DNA of 64,000 bases, from positions 6,772,432 through 6,836,431 of the forward strand of contig NC_052109.1 in the NCBI RefSeq assembly GCF_012273895.1, written 5' to 3'. The notes below the pieces were generated by a model. It saw nothing but the letters and a program-made list of their open reading frames with translations. It had not been told where the DNA came from and did not search any database. Both the position numbers and the translations under genes were made by a program. Source of the DNA: Zerene cesonia (Eukaryota > Arthropoda > Insecta > Lepidoptera > Pieridae). Positions 11,617-22,647 of the stretch are shown piece after piece; the stretch's first letter is position 1, and the number at the start of each line of letters is the position of its first letter.

Positions 11617-14600
11617 CTACCAAAAGTTACTAGTAAAGAAATCGGTTTCGAATTTATTGGTGAACGCGCACGATTCCACGCTGAAGTCTTTCAAAACGAA
11701 CGATTTTCTGTGTTCGGCCAATTCTGAATATTGTGATAAAGCATTTTCCACGTTTTTCAAGGTGTCCCCTTGAAGGCGTTCCTTGGCTCGCGTTAGGACC
11801 CATGTGAAAACTGAAAAGAAAGTAAATTGAAATAATTGAATAAGCATACATTAGCAAGTACAAAATGGAAGTAAGATTGGAAAGAAGTGTTATAGTACTT
11901 TGCTTGTGTTTGATTACACGAGAAATTAATGACTTAAAGTGACCCACTGTATGTATGCTTAAATCTTTAAAACTGTATAAAGGATTTTAATGGGGTTATT
12001 TTTTATGAGTGATTCAAGAGGAAAGGGTTTATATTATATAGATATAATATCATCTATTAAACTATTCTGACGCATGTGAAGCCGCGGGTAAAAGCTAGTA
12101 AATGATAAATTACACACAAACACCTTAAACGATCTCTCTAATCGATTTTTTTTTATAATCAGAGTTCAGTAGGTAATTTTAAATTAGGGTATAAATCTCT
12201 ATAATTGCATTTAGTTATACCCGTGTGATAATATTATTATATCTGCATCCATTACCAAATAATACTAAATATATTAAATGATAATTTCAATAAACATGTC
12301 AAACATAATCTGTAAATGCATTTTTATATTTTGCATTAGATTATTATAAATAGCATTTAAAAGTGAGCGCCTCGATGAAACAGCATATTATAATATTTAT
12401 GGAATTGTTGTTTCTCACTAATTTTTTTAATAATATATCAATAAATTATGTAAAGGAAGCACCACAAACTTACTAGAAATTGATTATATATTATATAATA
12501 GACGTATGGTTGTAGTATATTTACAAGAAATATACTATAACCATAAATAACATAATACTATACTAGCTTGTAAGCTATGCTAAAAATTTCAAATTGTATC
12601 TTTTTTGTGTTAAAATTTGAATCGAGAGTATTGTTATCCTTTTAAAGAACTATTTCTGTTCATGTGTTTGTAAAAGATTATAAAAATTTTGAAATCTACA
12701 TGATATTATTTATAACTCGTGTTGGTATTTCTTGTCATATACACTTCTCGGAAATAGCTTGGCCGATTTAATTAAATCTAAATATATGTAATTCAAAGGT
12801 CACAGCCCAAACCACTGGACGGATCGGGCTAAAATTTGGCATGCAGATAGATGTTATGGCGTAGGCATCCGCTTTGAAAGGATTTTGATAAATTATATCC
12901 CCAAGGAGATAAAATAGGGGATGAAAGTTTGAACCATGAAAATTTATTAGGACCGCACGGGCGAAGCTGCGGGCAACAGCTAGTATTATATATACATTCA
13001 GTAGTTCTAAGTAAAAACTAATAACTATTTCTTATAGCCAAGTGATAAGAAATTGACAGATAAACCTTTACCAAAAAATATCAAATTAAGTTAATTTGCT
13101 TTAGCGCCATCTATGGAATGTGTATCGTATTACTAAATTTTTTTTTACTATCAAATTGGTTGACCTTATAATTTGTATTTGTTGCGGCAGTTTCGCAAAG
13201 GTGTCGTTGCGACAAATATGATTTTAAAGAATAAATCTACACAGCGGGTGGAGACGACAATACCTCAATAAAACATCGCCAATATAAGTAGATAATAATG
13301 TTATGAAACTTCAATATATATCATCAAAATAAAAAGTTAACCAACATTAACTTACTATAGGAACAAAACAGATCACCATTGAAAATAATTCATTGGCCAA
13401 TTTGTGAGATTAGATATTTTATTATTAACACGCTTTTATTAGCTTCACTTGTATGTTTGTATGTATGTAACTCACACCCGTTTTTCTCCCACTTCCCGCG
13501 AACCGATTTCATTCAAACTTTGTACACTTATTAAGAACTGGTGCCAATAGAGTAATATAGTAAGCTTATCCCATTATCCTGATCAGGAGCGCCAGGATTT
13601 AACAATTTCCTTACGTATCCTCTACGTAAGGGCTAACAGCTTATGACTGTTATAACATTCTGTTACTGTTAGTTCGTTCGTTAGCCGAGCGGGCTAAGGT
13701 GCCAGTCTTAGTTGACGTACAACGACAGGCTCCGTGGACGTAGGTACAAATCTCGTCTGTGACGGAGAAAAAAATAATTTTTTTTCTATTTTATGTTTCT
13801 TACATGAACCGGACGTTATTTTTTCTAGTAAAATTCCGGGCAGTAAATGTGTAGGTTGGCCGTTTCCTCAGGTACCCTTTCCGCAGTAAAACNNNNNNNN
13901 NNNNNNNNNNNNNNNNNNNNNNNNNNNNNNNNNNNNNNNNNNNNNNNNNNNNNNNNNNNNNNNNNNNNNNNNNNNNNNNNNNNNNNNNNNNNNNNNNNNN
14001 NNNNNNNNNNNNNNNNNNNNNNNNNNNNNNNNNNNNNNNNNNNNNNNNNNNNNNNNNNNNNNNNNNNNNNNNNNNNNNNNNNNNNNNNNNNNNNNNNNNN
14101 NNNNNNNNNNNNNNNNNNNNNNNNNNNNNNNNNNNNNNNNNNNNNNNNNNNNNNNNNNNNNNNNNNNNNNNNNNNNNNNNNNNNNNNNNNNNNNNNNNNN
14201 NNNNNNNNNNNNNNNNNNNNNNNNNNNNNNNNNNNNNNNNNNNNNNNNNNNNNNNNNNNNNNNNNNNNNNNNNNNNNNNNNNNNNNNNNNNNNNNNNNNN
14301 NNNNNNNNNNNNNNNNNNNNNNNNNNNNNNNNNNNNNNNNNNNNNNNNNNNNNNNNNNNNNNNNNNNNNNNNNNNNNNNNNNNNNNNNNNNNNNNNNNNN
14401 NNNNNNNNNNNNNNNNNNNNNNNNNNNNNNNNNNNNNNNNNNNNNNNNNNNNNNNNNNNNNNNNNNNNNNNNNNNNNNNNNNNNNNNNNNNNNNNNNNNN
14501 NNNNNNNNNNNNNNNNNNNNNNNNNNNNNNNNNNNNNNNNNNNNNNNNNNNNNNNNNNNNNNNNNNNNNNNNNNNNNNNNNNNNNNNNNNNNNNNNNNNN

Positions 14601-17600
14601 NNNNNNNNNNNNNNNNNNNNNNNNNNNNNNNNNNNNNNNNNNNNNNNNNNNNNNNNNNNNNNNNNNNNNNNNNNNNNNNNNNNNNNNNNNNNNNNNNNNN
14701 NNNNNNNNNNNNNNNNNNNNNNNNNNNNNNNNNNNNNNNNNNNNNNNNNNNNNNNNNNNNNNNNNNNNNNNNNNNNNNNNNNNNNNNNNNNNNNNNNNNN
14801 NNNNNNNNNNNNNNNNNNNNNNNNNNNNNNNNNNNNNNNNNNNNNNNNNNNNNNNNNNNNNNNNNNNNNNNNNNNNNNNNNNNNNNNNNNNNAATTATTT
14901 TATAGTTTTTAGTTTGATGTGCTTGAAAAGCGTGTTTTTTAGTTTTTTTAAACTATATTTTATTTTATTGACATATAATTAGAGATGATATAATATATAC
15001 AGGACATGGGCCTGTGAGAGAGAGAGAAGTGGCATCTTGTACAATGAAAATCCTCTACCACGAACTTATCTTTAAAATGGCAGAATATTGTACTATCTAC
15101 TTGATGTTAAATCATCTTAGTTGACTGTTTCAATTAAAATTGCTATATGTAACGAAAGCTATTAAAAGTGACGTGTGATTCGTGCCGAAGCGTGCTCAAA
15201 TCCCACATAAGATTATTGGTGCTATTGGCACCACACGGAATCTATAATTCTATTAAAATAGGTAAAATATTTATGTCTGCGCAGTTTTCTAGTTCAGTTG
15301 TTTATTGTATATATATTACACTTTGTAATACTTACCATAGTGTGTTCGGAGTTTCTTCTTCAAAGTTTTGCAGGTATACGCTATGGCGTAGCTATCGTAG
15401 TCTGTAGACAGTATGAAGAAGGGGAATTGAAGAACTTTATCTGAGAATAAAGACATTTTATTCAATACAATATAAAATTTTTTATAGTGATCGCATTTTC
15501 GAAGAATTATGGTTTTAGACTTGATTTATTTTTATCTTAATTTGTTTATTACAAATGTTTACTCGTAAGTTACAATACATTTTTTCTAGACATTACAGAG
15601 ATTAAACACTTTAATTTGTGAACTAGACTGTGCCGCATGACATTTAACCAGCAAAGGTCGTATTTTATATTTTATAAACTACGAAATTCAAATAGAAATT
15701 AAATAGGACACAAGTACGTCACTATACACGGGAGAATAACTACTTACACGTGCTGATCTAAACATATTTCACAGAGTATTAACAACCCTAACGCTATTAT
15801 TTCTATTTAAATCAATCATCAGTCATTATTATATACCACCAATACATCTGATAGTACAACTCATCTCACAAATAATATGGAAGTGTTACTTTTATAAATG
15901 TTAAAGCTAATGAGGATTTTTTAAAAGAGCAACTACAGATGTTCTTGCGGGCTCTTCTCTGTAGAAACTGCCTTCCGAACCGGTGGTAAATTTTATAACT
16001 GTATAATATGACGATTGAAAAATGCTTCTATAAGAAGTCTAATTCAATGAATAAATGATTGAGTTTGAGTTTGATGTATATACTGTACGCGTTTGTTACT
16101 CTTTCGCGCGAAAACCACACAATGAATTTTGAAGATACTTGGTCGTGATGTAGCTTATAAACCAGAATAACACATTATCTATACAACTTGATCTTGCCCT
16201 TGGTTTCCGAGTGAAACCGCGAGGCACAACTTCATTCATAATGAAGGAAAACTGCGTACTTTAAACAAGAAAAGTATACAAAAATTATAGTGACAATGTA
16301 CAAACCTCCATCCTCATGGCTGACTATGAATTGTGCCTTATTGCCAGCGTCAAACGTTGGATCAACCCTTGCGAAATACGACTTCTGAGTTCTGTTCCCC
16401 TGGTCCAGATCCACGTAGGTCTCTCGTAGAGTATAGCCTAGGTTGTCTTCTTGGAAATCGAGGGAGGCGCAGTCATAAATACTACGTCCATCGCTTGCAT
16501 AACTACCCACATTGTACCAGAGCCCTGAAAACTGTATGATAACGAAATTAGTCAGAATTCAAATTCATGTCAATCAAGGCCGGCTTAAGCTATGGCGTAA
16601 ACTTTTGGGGCCGTTTTTGAAAGTAAAAGTAGTAAAAGTAAGGAAATTCTTGGTCCTCCCCCCCCCTGAGTATGGGGGCCCTGGACAGGGGCTCCGTGTG
16701 CCCTTATGGTAAGACGGTAATGATTTAAATACATAATAGACACTAAACATGAGTTGTTAGTCGCTTTTCTTTTATACCGGTATTGAAAGGCCCCAAATGA
16801 TAGACAGCGAATAAGACAAGTAGAAAAGACAGATAGAAAAAGGGAGACAAAAGAGAAGAATCGAAACTAGAAGCAAAATTGATATATTTACTTTAACGCT
16901 GTTTGTTTATTATGCTAATAGTTAGTGACTTCTCGTTTACATTAATTTATGTGTGTATGTATACATAAATTTAGTGAACTTGTGATTTATTATTCAGAGT
17001 GACAGCAATAAGGTCATGATTTTTAGAGTGTTATTATATTTTCTGAAATGTATATTCCAGATATCGTGAATTGAAAAATCACATTGCTTAACAATGTTTC
17101 ATTTATTTTTCTTATTTATTATTACATTTTTATACCAGTAATTAATAGCATTAACCTTCTTTCAATAACTTATTGATAAGAGAAGATCTGAATGGAGCTT
17201 CTATTCACACTATCACATTAATATAATAATGTGAAAGTTTGTTTGTTTAGATGTTTGTCCGTCAATCATGCTGAAACTACTGAACGGATTTTGATGAAAT
17301 TTTGTATTAAACAGTATGTGAGCTGACTTGGGTGATAGGATACTTTTATACCGATTGAATGCTCCCTTGGAATAAATCAGGAATAGACAGTCATTACATG
17401 ATTAATTCCACGCGGGGAAAATTTATATACATACTAGCTGCGCCCCGCGGTTTCACCCGCGTAAGTCCGTATCCCGTAGGAATATCGGGATAAAAAATAG
17501 ATGTTGGCCGATTCTCAGACCTACCCAATATGCTTACCAAATTTCAGAGGAATCGGTCAAGCCGTTTCGGAGGAGTATGGCAACGAAAACTGTGACACGA

Positions 17601-18261
17601 GAATTTTATATATATAGATTATCTAAATAATTCCTATCTACAATAAACTCACCGATGTCCTTGGTACCACTCCAAATTCTAAAATGGGACCAACTATTTC
17701 CTATCAAAACGAAAACTTAAAAAATCAGTAAAATTAAGAACCTCGCTCCTATGTTAATGACAAATTGTTTGTTTACTTTGTGTTTTACACGAAATACACC
17801 CTGCAATTTCTCTTTAGTAATGGACATACAAGCTATAACGCTAATTAAAACTAATTCGTCATTGGAATAATAAGCATTTAAAATAGACGAATCCATTACG
17901 AGCATTTGCACTAAAAACAATGAATAAGTGAATTTTAAACAAATACAAATCTAAACCAAGAATTGATTTGCATCTATCAAGACGCAGGCTGAATTTAATG
18001 AATAATTAACGTCTTATTAATACTTAATTAATACAACGCAATGTTGCAATTGAGTTTTTACATAGAAAACCGATCTGCTGATAAGCTCATTTACTTTAAA
18101 CGATACTGTATCTAGAACGCAAAGCTGCAAAATTCCAAACAACTTACTTTCGTATAATCTAGTTTGTCGTGGATTTTCACATCAGGACATTCACCGGGTA
18201 ATGTGAATTCGGCGCCATACGCCAAAGTGGTGAGACAAAAACAAATGAAGACGAATAACAT
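11617..18261 (-). CDS. LCN-1: secreted insect lipocalin (ApoD / bilin-binding protein-like), 4 exons
   Basis: Coding exons on the minus strand: 18261-18148 (38 codons), 16531-16306, 15440-15336 and 11810-11617; 639 nt, 212 aa, intron phases 0, 1, 1. Exon 1 gives a signal peptide (MLFVFICFCLTTLAYG) followed by FTLPGECP. Exon 2 opens with FSGLWY, the lipocalin G-x-W signature (W43). Exon 3 carries STDYDSYAIAYTC, the T-D-Y signature. Exon 4 carries FTWVLTR, the third signature with its arginine (R156). Four cysteines (in GEC, YDC, YTC and ESC) match the two-disulfide pattern of insect lipocalins. One N-glycosylation motif is seen (NRT). Donors are GTAAGT, GTTTGT and GTAAGT; exon 2 uses the acceptor after ATACAG, because the nearer TTTTCAG would break the frame. 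Intron 3 contains the 13893-14892 gap. Family role: an extracellular beta-barrel carrier of a small hydrophobic ligand; the ligand is unknown. Poly(A) candidate ATTAAA on the minus strand at 11593-11598. No transcript support. Confidence 0.88.
12740..12985 (+). mobile_element. Family G element in LCN-1 intron 3
   Basis: ACCACTGGACGGATCGGGC, AAAATAGGGGATGAAAGTTTG, and CGGGCGAAGCTGCGGGCAAC then AGCTAGT end. Confidence 0.6.
13666..13790 (+). mobile_element. tRNA-like SINE head or tRNA pseudogene, family L
   Basis: TTAGCCGAGCGGGCTAAGG is a good Leu/Ser-type A box; GGTACAAATCTC downstream is a degraded B box (GGTTCAAATCC type). An A/T-run follows. Too degraded to be a working tRNA. Confidence 0.5.
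13893..14892. other. Assembly gap (1000 N) inside LCN-1 intron 3
   Basis: Exactly 1000 N, a conventional unknown-size gap. Both flanking LCN-1 exons (15336-15440 and 11617-11810) are present, so no lipocalin coding sequence needs to be missing here. Confidence 0.98.
17215..17390 (+). mobile_element. Family C element in LCN-1 intron 1
   Basis: ATATAATAATGTGAAAGTTTG start, GAAACTACTGAACGGATTTTG and GATTGAATGCTCCCTTGG; abuts the family A/H hybrid. Confidence 0.65.
17434..17617 (+). mobile_element. Family A/H hybrid element in LCN-1 intron 1
   Basis: Left 75 bases match family A (ACTAGCTGCGCCCCGCGG); the right part matches family H instead (AATCGGTCAAGCCGTTTCGG, then CACGAGAATTTTATATATA). So two families share one end. 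Confidence 0.6.
17663..17693 (-). repeat. 31-bp motif shared with LCN-4 intron 2
   Basis: In LCN-1 sense it reads TTGGTCCCATTTTAG then AATTTGGAGTGGTACC. The same 31 bases with two changes are at 28880-28910. Confidence 0.6.
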
Positions 18262-18351
18262 TTCGTAAAATGTTGTTGTCTGCCCGACGGAGCCGTGTCG
18301 AGTGCTGCGTTTGACTCCTACATGATAATTATCCAATGATGACCCCTGGTG

Positions 18352-18358
18352 TTATATA
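18352..18358 (-). promoter_or_regulatory. Probable TATA box of LCN-1
   Basis: TATATAA reads on the minus strand 91 bases upstream of the LCN-1 ATG (18261). TCATG about 35 bases downstream (near 18323) could serve as initiator. Spacing is acceptable but less exact than at LCN-4. Confidence 0.5.
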
Positions 18359-19369
18359 AATCGTGGGTTATATTTAGCAAGGGCAATGGCGAATAATCTT
18401 GGAAGACGATTGATGGGAAATTAAGTAATAGGACGGAAAGGTAATTGCCTTGTGTACAATGTTGTGAGGTTGAGAATTCTTTTGATATTTCACTGAATAT
18501 TGTGCAAGATATTATATAGTAGCAAGTTATTTGATTGATTACAGATTGACATTCGAGGAATTCCGTCTTAGAAAATATTTATATGCGATACGCTGGAACA
18601 CCGGATATATTTAAAAACTTTTGGAACTAAAAATACGCCATCAATACATTAACATTTTAAGGCACATAGACAATCTCTGTCTGTAGTGGGTAATACAATT
18701 CTGAATATGCTTATTTTAATGAAATAACCGAACTTAATTAAAGGAACGAATAAAGTTCGATATTGATCACAAATTTGACTCATTGATGTTTATTGAGTTA
18801 ATAAAATAATGTTGACTAGCAGAACATAGTATTTTTAGTGATGACGTGAGAAATAAGTAAATTTATTTTAAGCAAATAAAACCAAATTGATAAACTCAGA
18901 TTCGACTTCAAATATTTAATATATATGCACCTTTGAATCTTCATAATACAGTTTTAAAATTTACCACCTATTCGGAAAGCAGTTTCTTCAGAGAAGAGTC
19001 GGCAAGAAACTCAGTAATAAATAAATTGTTGAAGATACATTACAAGGCCTAAAACATCCAAAAAAACTTACTTTTCATCACCTTAAAGCGTCCTAGTTAT
19101 AATTGTTTATTTCGATTGAGATATCGTGGGTTTTCACAGAAGTTTTTATCAATACAGAGAACTGTTTATTTGTTATTGTTATGATTGTGACTGCTGATGT
19201 GTGGATTAAGCTTATAATTCCATATCATGCGAAGCTATTAAAAACTAGACTTAATTAGCTTTTACACAGGGAAGAATACAAACATTTTATAAAGGGAATG
19301 TCATAGGTTGAAATTTTAAAACAAATTTCTAAAGACGTATGTGTTTTGTTAATCTAAATGAGAAACTTC

Positions 19370-19490
19370 GTTGCTACGATTAGGCAAAAAACGCGGGTTC
19401 GAATCCCGCCTCGTGATATAATTATTTTCTATTCTTTCAAAATTTCTCATTTATAAAGCATTTTCAATGCTATAAAAGTAAAAAATAAAT
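19370..19490 (+). mobile_element. tRNA-derived SINE, family I
   Basis: B box GGGTTCGAATCCCGCC followed by TCGTGATATAATTATTTTCT and the conserved tail region containing CTCATTTATAAAGC. The same unit recurs at 2670-2790, 24530-24592 and, reversed, 21933-21995. Confidence 0.65.
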
Positions 19491-19529
19491 TTAATCTAAC
19501 GTGATTTTTCGGAATGTTATTTTAATGTG

Positions 19530-19836
19530 GAAGTCGAGTACGCCTTGCTACGAGTTAGGCCAGCTCGCACCGGGGTGGGTATCACACCCCCACAGACGAC
19601 TGGCGTGAAAGAACAGCATGCTACTGTGTTTCGTACGTTAAGGGAGGCAGCGGGAGGGCAGTTTCCTTAGCCTCACCCTTCCCAGTCCATTCTTTCTTTC
19701 GAGTCGTCAATCCTTTTCCTATCCCTTACTTCTTATAAGCCGGCGGAGAGGTAGTGCCTCTACGAATATTCATGGGCAATGGTGAACACTTACCAGACAA
19801 ACCACCAGCTCAGTTGTCCGCTGTGACATCAAAAAT
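19530..19836 (+). mobile_element. Family D retroposon upstream of LCN-2
   Basis: Near full length: GTGGAAGTCGAGTACGCC start, GGGGTGGGTATCACACCCCC, CCGCTGTGACATCAAAAA end. It lies in the LCN-1/LCN-2 intergenic space, 260 bases before the LCN-2 ATG. Confidence 0.7.
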
Positions 19837-20098
19837 CGATAATTAATAATGTGTCTTAACTTAATTAATATGGCACTAATTTTCGGATTCTTCTTAGCCT
19901 TTTTGCACTCCGTATAAATAAAAGCATTAAATAAATCTTAGAAGTCAAATTGTGATACCCAGGACAATAATAAAAGGTTTAATTCTTATTAAATTAATTA
20001 ACGCGTTATTCTTAGAATGAGTCGATAACCTCTGACCTTTGAGAAACTATTCGTATCATCTCTTTGATTTCTACAGTCAGAGAATTCAGTTCGTCGCA

Positions 20099-22421
20099 AT
20101 GATTAATATAATCGTATTTTGTGTATTTTTCACTAATGCGTATGGCTATTTCACTATTCCAGGAAAATGTCCAGAAAATATAGCGTTACAAGAGGACTTT
20201 AGAATAGCAGATGTGAGTATTTTTTTATTTATCCGACAAAAAATCAACTTATGCTTAGTAACAATTCATTCAGTTTTCCGAACAGAGTTTGTAGATTTAA
20301 AAAAAAAATTAAATCAAGATACGATTAAGCTTTTTGTGAGAAATCTTCTGTATGCTTATCACATTTCGCACTAATATTATAAATGTGAAAGTTTGTTCGT
20401 TTGGATGTTTGTCCGTCAATCACACTGAAACTTCTATAGGGAATTTGATGAAAATTGGTATACAGACAGGGTATAAGCTGACTTGGGTGATAGGATACTT
20501 TTTATCTCGATTAAATGTTCCTTTGGGATAAAGGTAGAATCTTGATATCTTGATCGAGCGGAGCCGGGACGAGCATCTAATTGTTAAATAAACACGATTA
20601 TGAATACTTAACGGTACTGCACATAAAATGGGATGGTATAATTGCTTTTTATTAAAATTCTTTAGTGTTAAAATCATAATTAATAACTGCATGAAGTAAG
20701 TTGAAACCATCAGTAATCGATATTTGCTTGTATACTTTCAGTTTTACGGAAAATGGTACCAGGCATACCATTTCTCCAGCGATGGCCAGAATCTCAACAA
20801 CTGTTCTACCTTAGAACTTATGACTAGACCATCAGGGATCTATCTCAACCAGTCGAGAGTTGACAGAGGTCTTTTCCATCGGTACAGCATAGGAAAAGTA
20901 GAAATACCAACAAGAGTGGAAGACGCAGCGAACTTGGAATTGACGTTCGCTTTTAAGAATGCCCCTCGGCGTTGTAAGTTGTTTTGTTCTTTATTCCATT
21001 CATCATCATCACCATCCTCATCATCATCATCAGCCCATATTTGCTTCTACTGCTGAGACACAGGCCTACTTACAGAGTTCGGACCATGATTTACTACGCT
21101 GGTTAAAAGATGTCATAATATGATAATATGTGACATATCGTCGAATTTTTGATCTTCGACATGCCAGTTTCTTCTCAATGTTGTGACGTCATGACTGATG
21201 ATAAGAAAATAATGATATTATGTTTTTTATAACATCTCTTTTAACATATAGCAATCAGATAAAGTGCGAAGTAATGGTCGATTTTATAAATTGGTCTTCT
21301 TTATTTATCTCGCTGAAACCCTCAAAGTTTGCATAACTAATGATTTAACTTTTGATTCAAGTAACATTATTATTAATATAATATTTCATACACTAAACCA
21401 ATTTAGGGAAAATGAGGATTAATTACAATTCATAACATTCAAATGATATAATTTTTCAAATTTGTTTAAATTTTTAAAATCCTTCCTACTAATCCTATTC
21501 TACTTATATTATAAATGCGAAAGTTTGTAAGGATGTGTGTGTATTTGTTGCTCTTTCACGCAAAAATTACGGAACCGATTGCAATGAAATTTGGTACGTA
21601 GTCAGCTGGACAACTGGAATAACATATAGGCAACTTCTTATCTCCATATTTCTACGGGATACGGACTTACACGGGTGAAACCGCGGAGCGCAGCTAGTGA
21701 TTAATATAATAATTTACAATATGCTTATATAAACATTTGCAACCAACGACTTGATTATTCTCATGTCTTGATTACCAAGAACTGATAATCATAATAAAAA
21801 GGGTTACTTTACTCCACAGTGAAGACCAGAAAGTATCCTTTCAAGGTGCTGGCTACTAACTACAACTACTATGCTACAATATATACATGTCAATACAGCC
21901 CACTTATTGATAAACACTTCAGTGAGTATAATTTTTAGTTTTATAGCATTGAAATGCTCTTCGAATAAGAAATTATGAAAAAATAGAAAATAGGGTGTCC
22001 CTTAGGCACTTCAACTAGTATTTCATGTTCTATTTGACTTCCTTCTCTGTAATAGCTTCTCTATTTGATTTCATTTTAGTGTATCCTACTAAACACTTAA
22101 TTCACTAATTAAATACTTCTCTTTCGGTCTAATTGGTGCATTTTTTCTATAGTTTAAGAATTTATTTACTATTTTATCAAGTATCTGCAGTTCTCGTAAT
22201 AATTGAATTCTAATGTGATTTCAGTGTACATTTGGATACTATCAAGAAACCCAGTACTAAACATGGTTTCAAAGGAATTATCGATGAAGCCATTACAACA
22301 ATTTGGTGTCAATGACATTCATGATAAAATGGTCAAAGAGGACAGGAGCAAATGTGCTCCGAAATACTATGACGACGTACCCTTGGAACCCGTGACCTTC
22401 AGATTTCCAGTGCCGATATAA
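20099..22421 (+). CDS. LCN-2: secreted insect lipocalin (ApoD / bilin-binding protein-like), 4 exons
   Basis: Exons 20099-20212, 20742-20973, 21820-21921 and 22225-22421 join to 645 nt, 214 aa, phases 0, 1, 1. The start is the first ATG before a signal peptide (MINIIVFCVFFTNAYG) and FTIPGKCP. Exon 2 begins FYGKWYQAYHF (G-x-W, W43). Exon 3 encodes VLATNYNYYATIYTC, where the usual T-D-Y is T-N-Y. Exon 4 encodes YIWILSR (R157). Four cysteines (GKC, NNC, YTC, SKC) keep the family's spacing. All donors are good (GTGAGT, GTAAGT, GTGAGT) and the acceptors have pyrimidine tracts. The C-terminal tail after the last cysteine is longer than in insecticyanin and proline-rich. A splice-acceptor-like stretch (TTGATTTCTACAG) ends about 20 bases before the ATG, so the 5' UTR could start in an upstream exon. 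Intron 1 holds a family C repeat; intron 2 holds a SINE fragment and a family A repeat. Probable role: secreted carrier of a hydrophobic ligand. Confidence 0.92.
20371..20580 (+). mobile_element. Family C element in LCN-2 intron 1
   Basis: Full length: CTAATATTATAAATGTGAAAG start, GAGCGGAGCCGGGACGAGCA then TCTAA end. It lies 160 bases upstream of exon 2. Confidence 0.7.
20995..21190 (-). mobile_element. SINE family E fragment in LCN-2 intron 2
   Basis: (ATC)n run at 21000-21033, then sequence resembling the SINE body (GACATGCCAGTTTC complement region). It starts about 25 bases after the exon 2 donor. Confidence 0.6.
21484..21698 (-). mobile_element. Family A element in LCN-2 intron 2
   Basis: Starts TCCTACTAATCCTATTCTAC and ends GGTGAAACCGCGG then GCGCAGCTAGT. 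Confidence 0.7.
21933..21995 (-). mobile_element. SINE family I tail fragment in LCN-2 intron 3
   Basis: Reverse copy of the family I tail starting about 10 bases after the exon 3 donor (21922). Confidence 0.6.
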
Positions 22422-22617
22422 TTTTGCTTCCACCTTCACGATCAGGGTAAACTTGGATGGATAGTTCATGAAAATTAATGTTAATTTTAAATAGAGCCGA
22501 ATGTAAAAAGAAATAGTGTATAAGGGGATTGAGGTCATATTGCGAAACGCCATATTGAAGTTTTTGACAAAATAGTTTCTAAGAGTTGAAATGATATAAA
22601 ATTGAATCTTGTTCAAG

Positions 22618-22631
22618 AATAAAACAATAAA
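22618..22631 (+). promoter_or_regulatory. Poly(A) signals of LCN-2
   Basis: Two overlapping-range AATAAA hexamers (22618-22623 and 22626-22631) lie about 200 bases after the LCN-2 stop and only 17-30 bases before the LCN-3 stop codon on the other strand, so cleavage would fall at or inside the last exon of LCN-3. Confidence 0.65.
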
Positions 22632-22647
22632 ATCCAGTATAAAAATC

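Larger units (their letters stand above)
18262..20098. other. Divergent intergenic region between LCN-1 and LCN-2
   Basis: 1837 bp holding the LCN-1 TATA box, SINE family I (19370-19490) and a family D retroposon (19530-19836). 18420-19360 is AT-rich with no recognisable element. The shared upstream space could hold regulatory sites for both genes. Confidence 0.7.

Noticed and set aside
13680..13768. Possible tRNA-Leu or tRNA-Ser gene
   Set aside because: Good A box but degraded B box and no convincing cloverleaf.
13847..14905. Long open frame across the first N gap
   Set aside because: Almost all of it is N; the real bases at either end do not form a coding exon.
16512..16530. Acceptor TTTTCAG for LCN-1 exon 2
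   Set aside because: It would break the reading frame with exon 1; the acceptor 9 nt upstream restores FSGLWY and phase 0.
20039..20098. Upstream extension of LCN-2 to an earlier in-frame start
   Set aside because: The earlier codon is not ATG, and the ATG at 20099 begins directly with a signal peptide as in the three paralogs.
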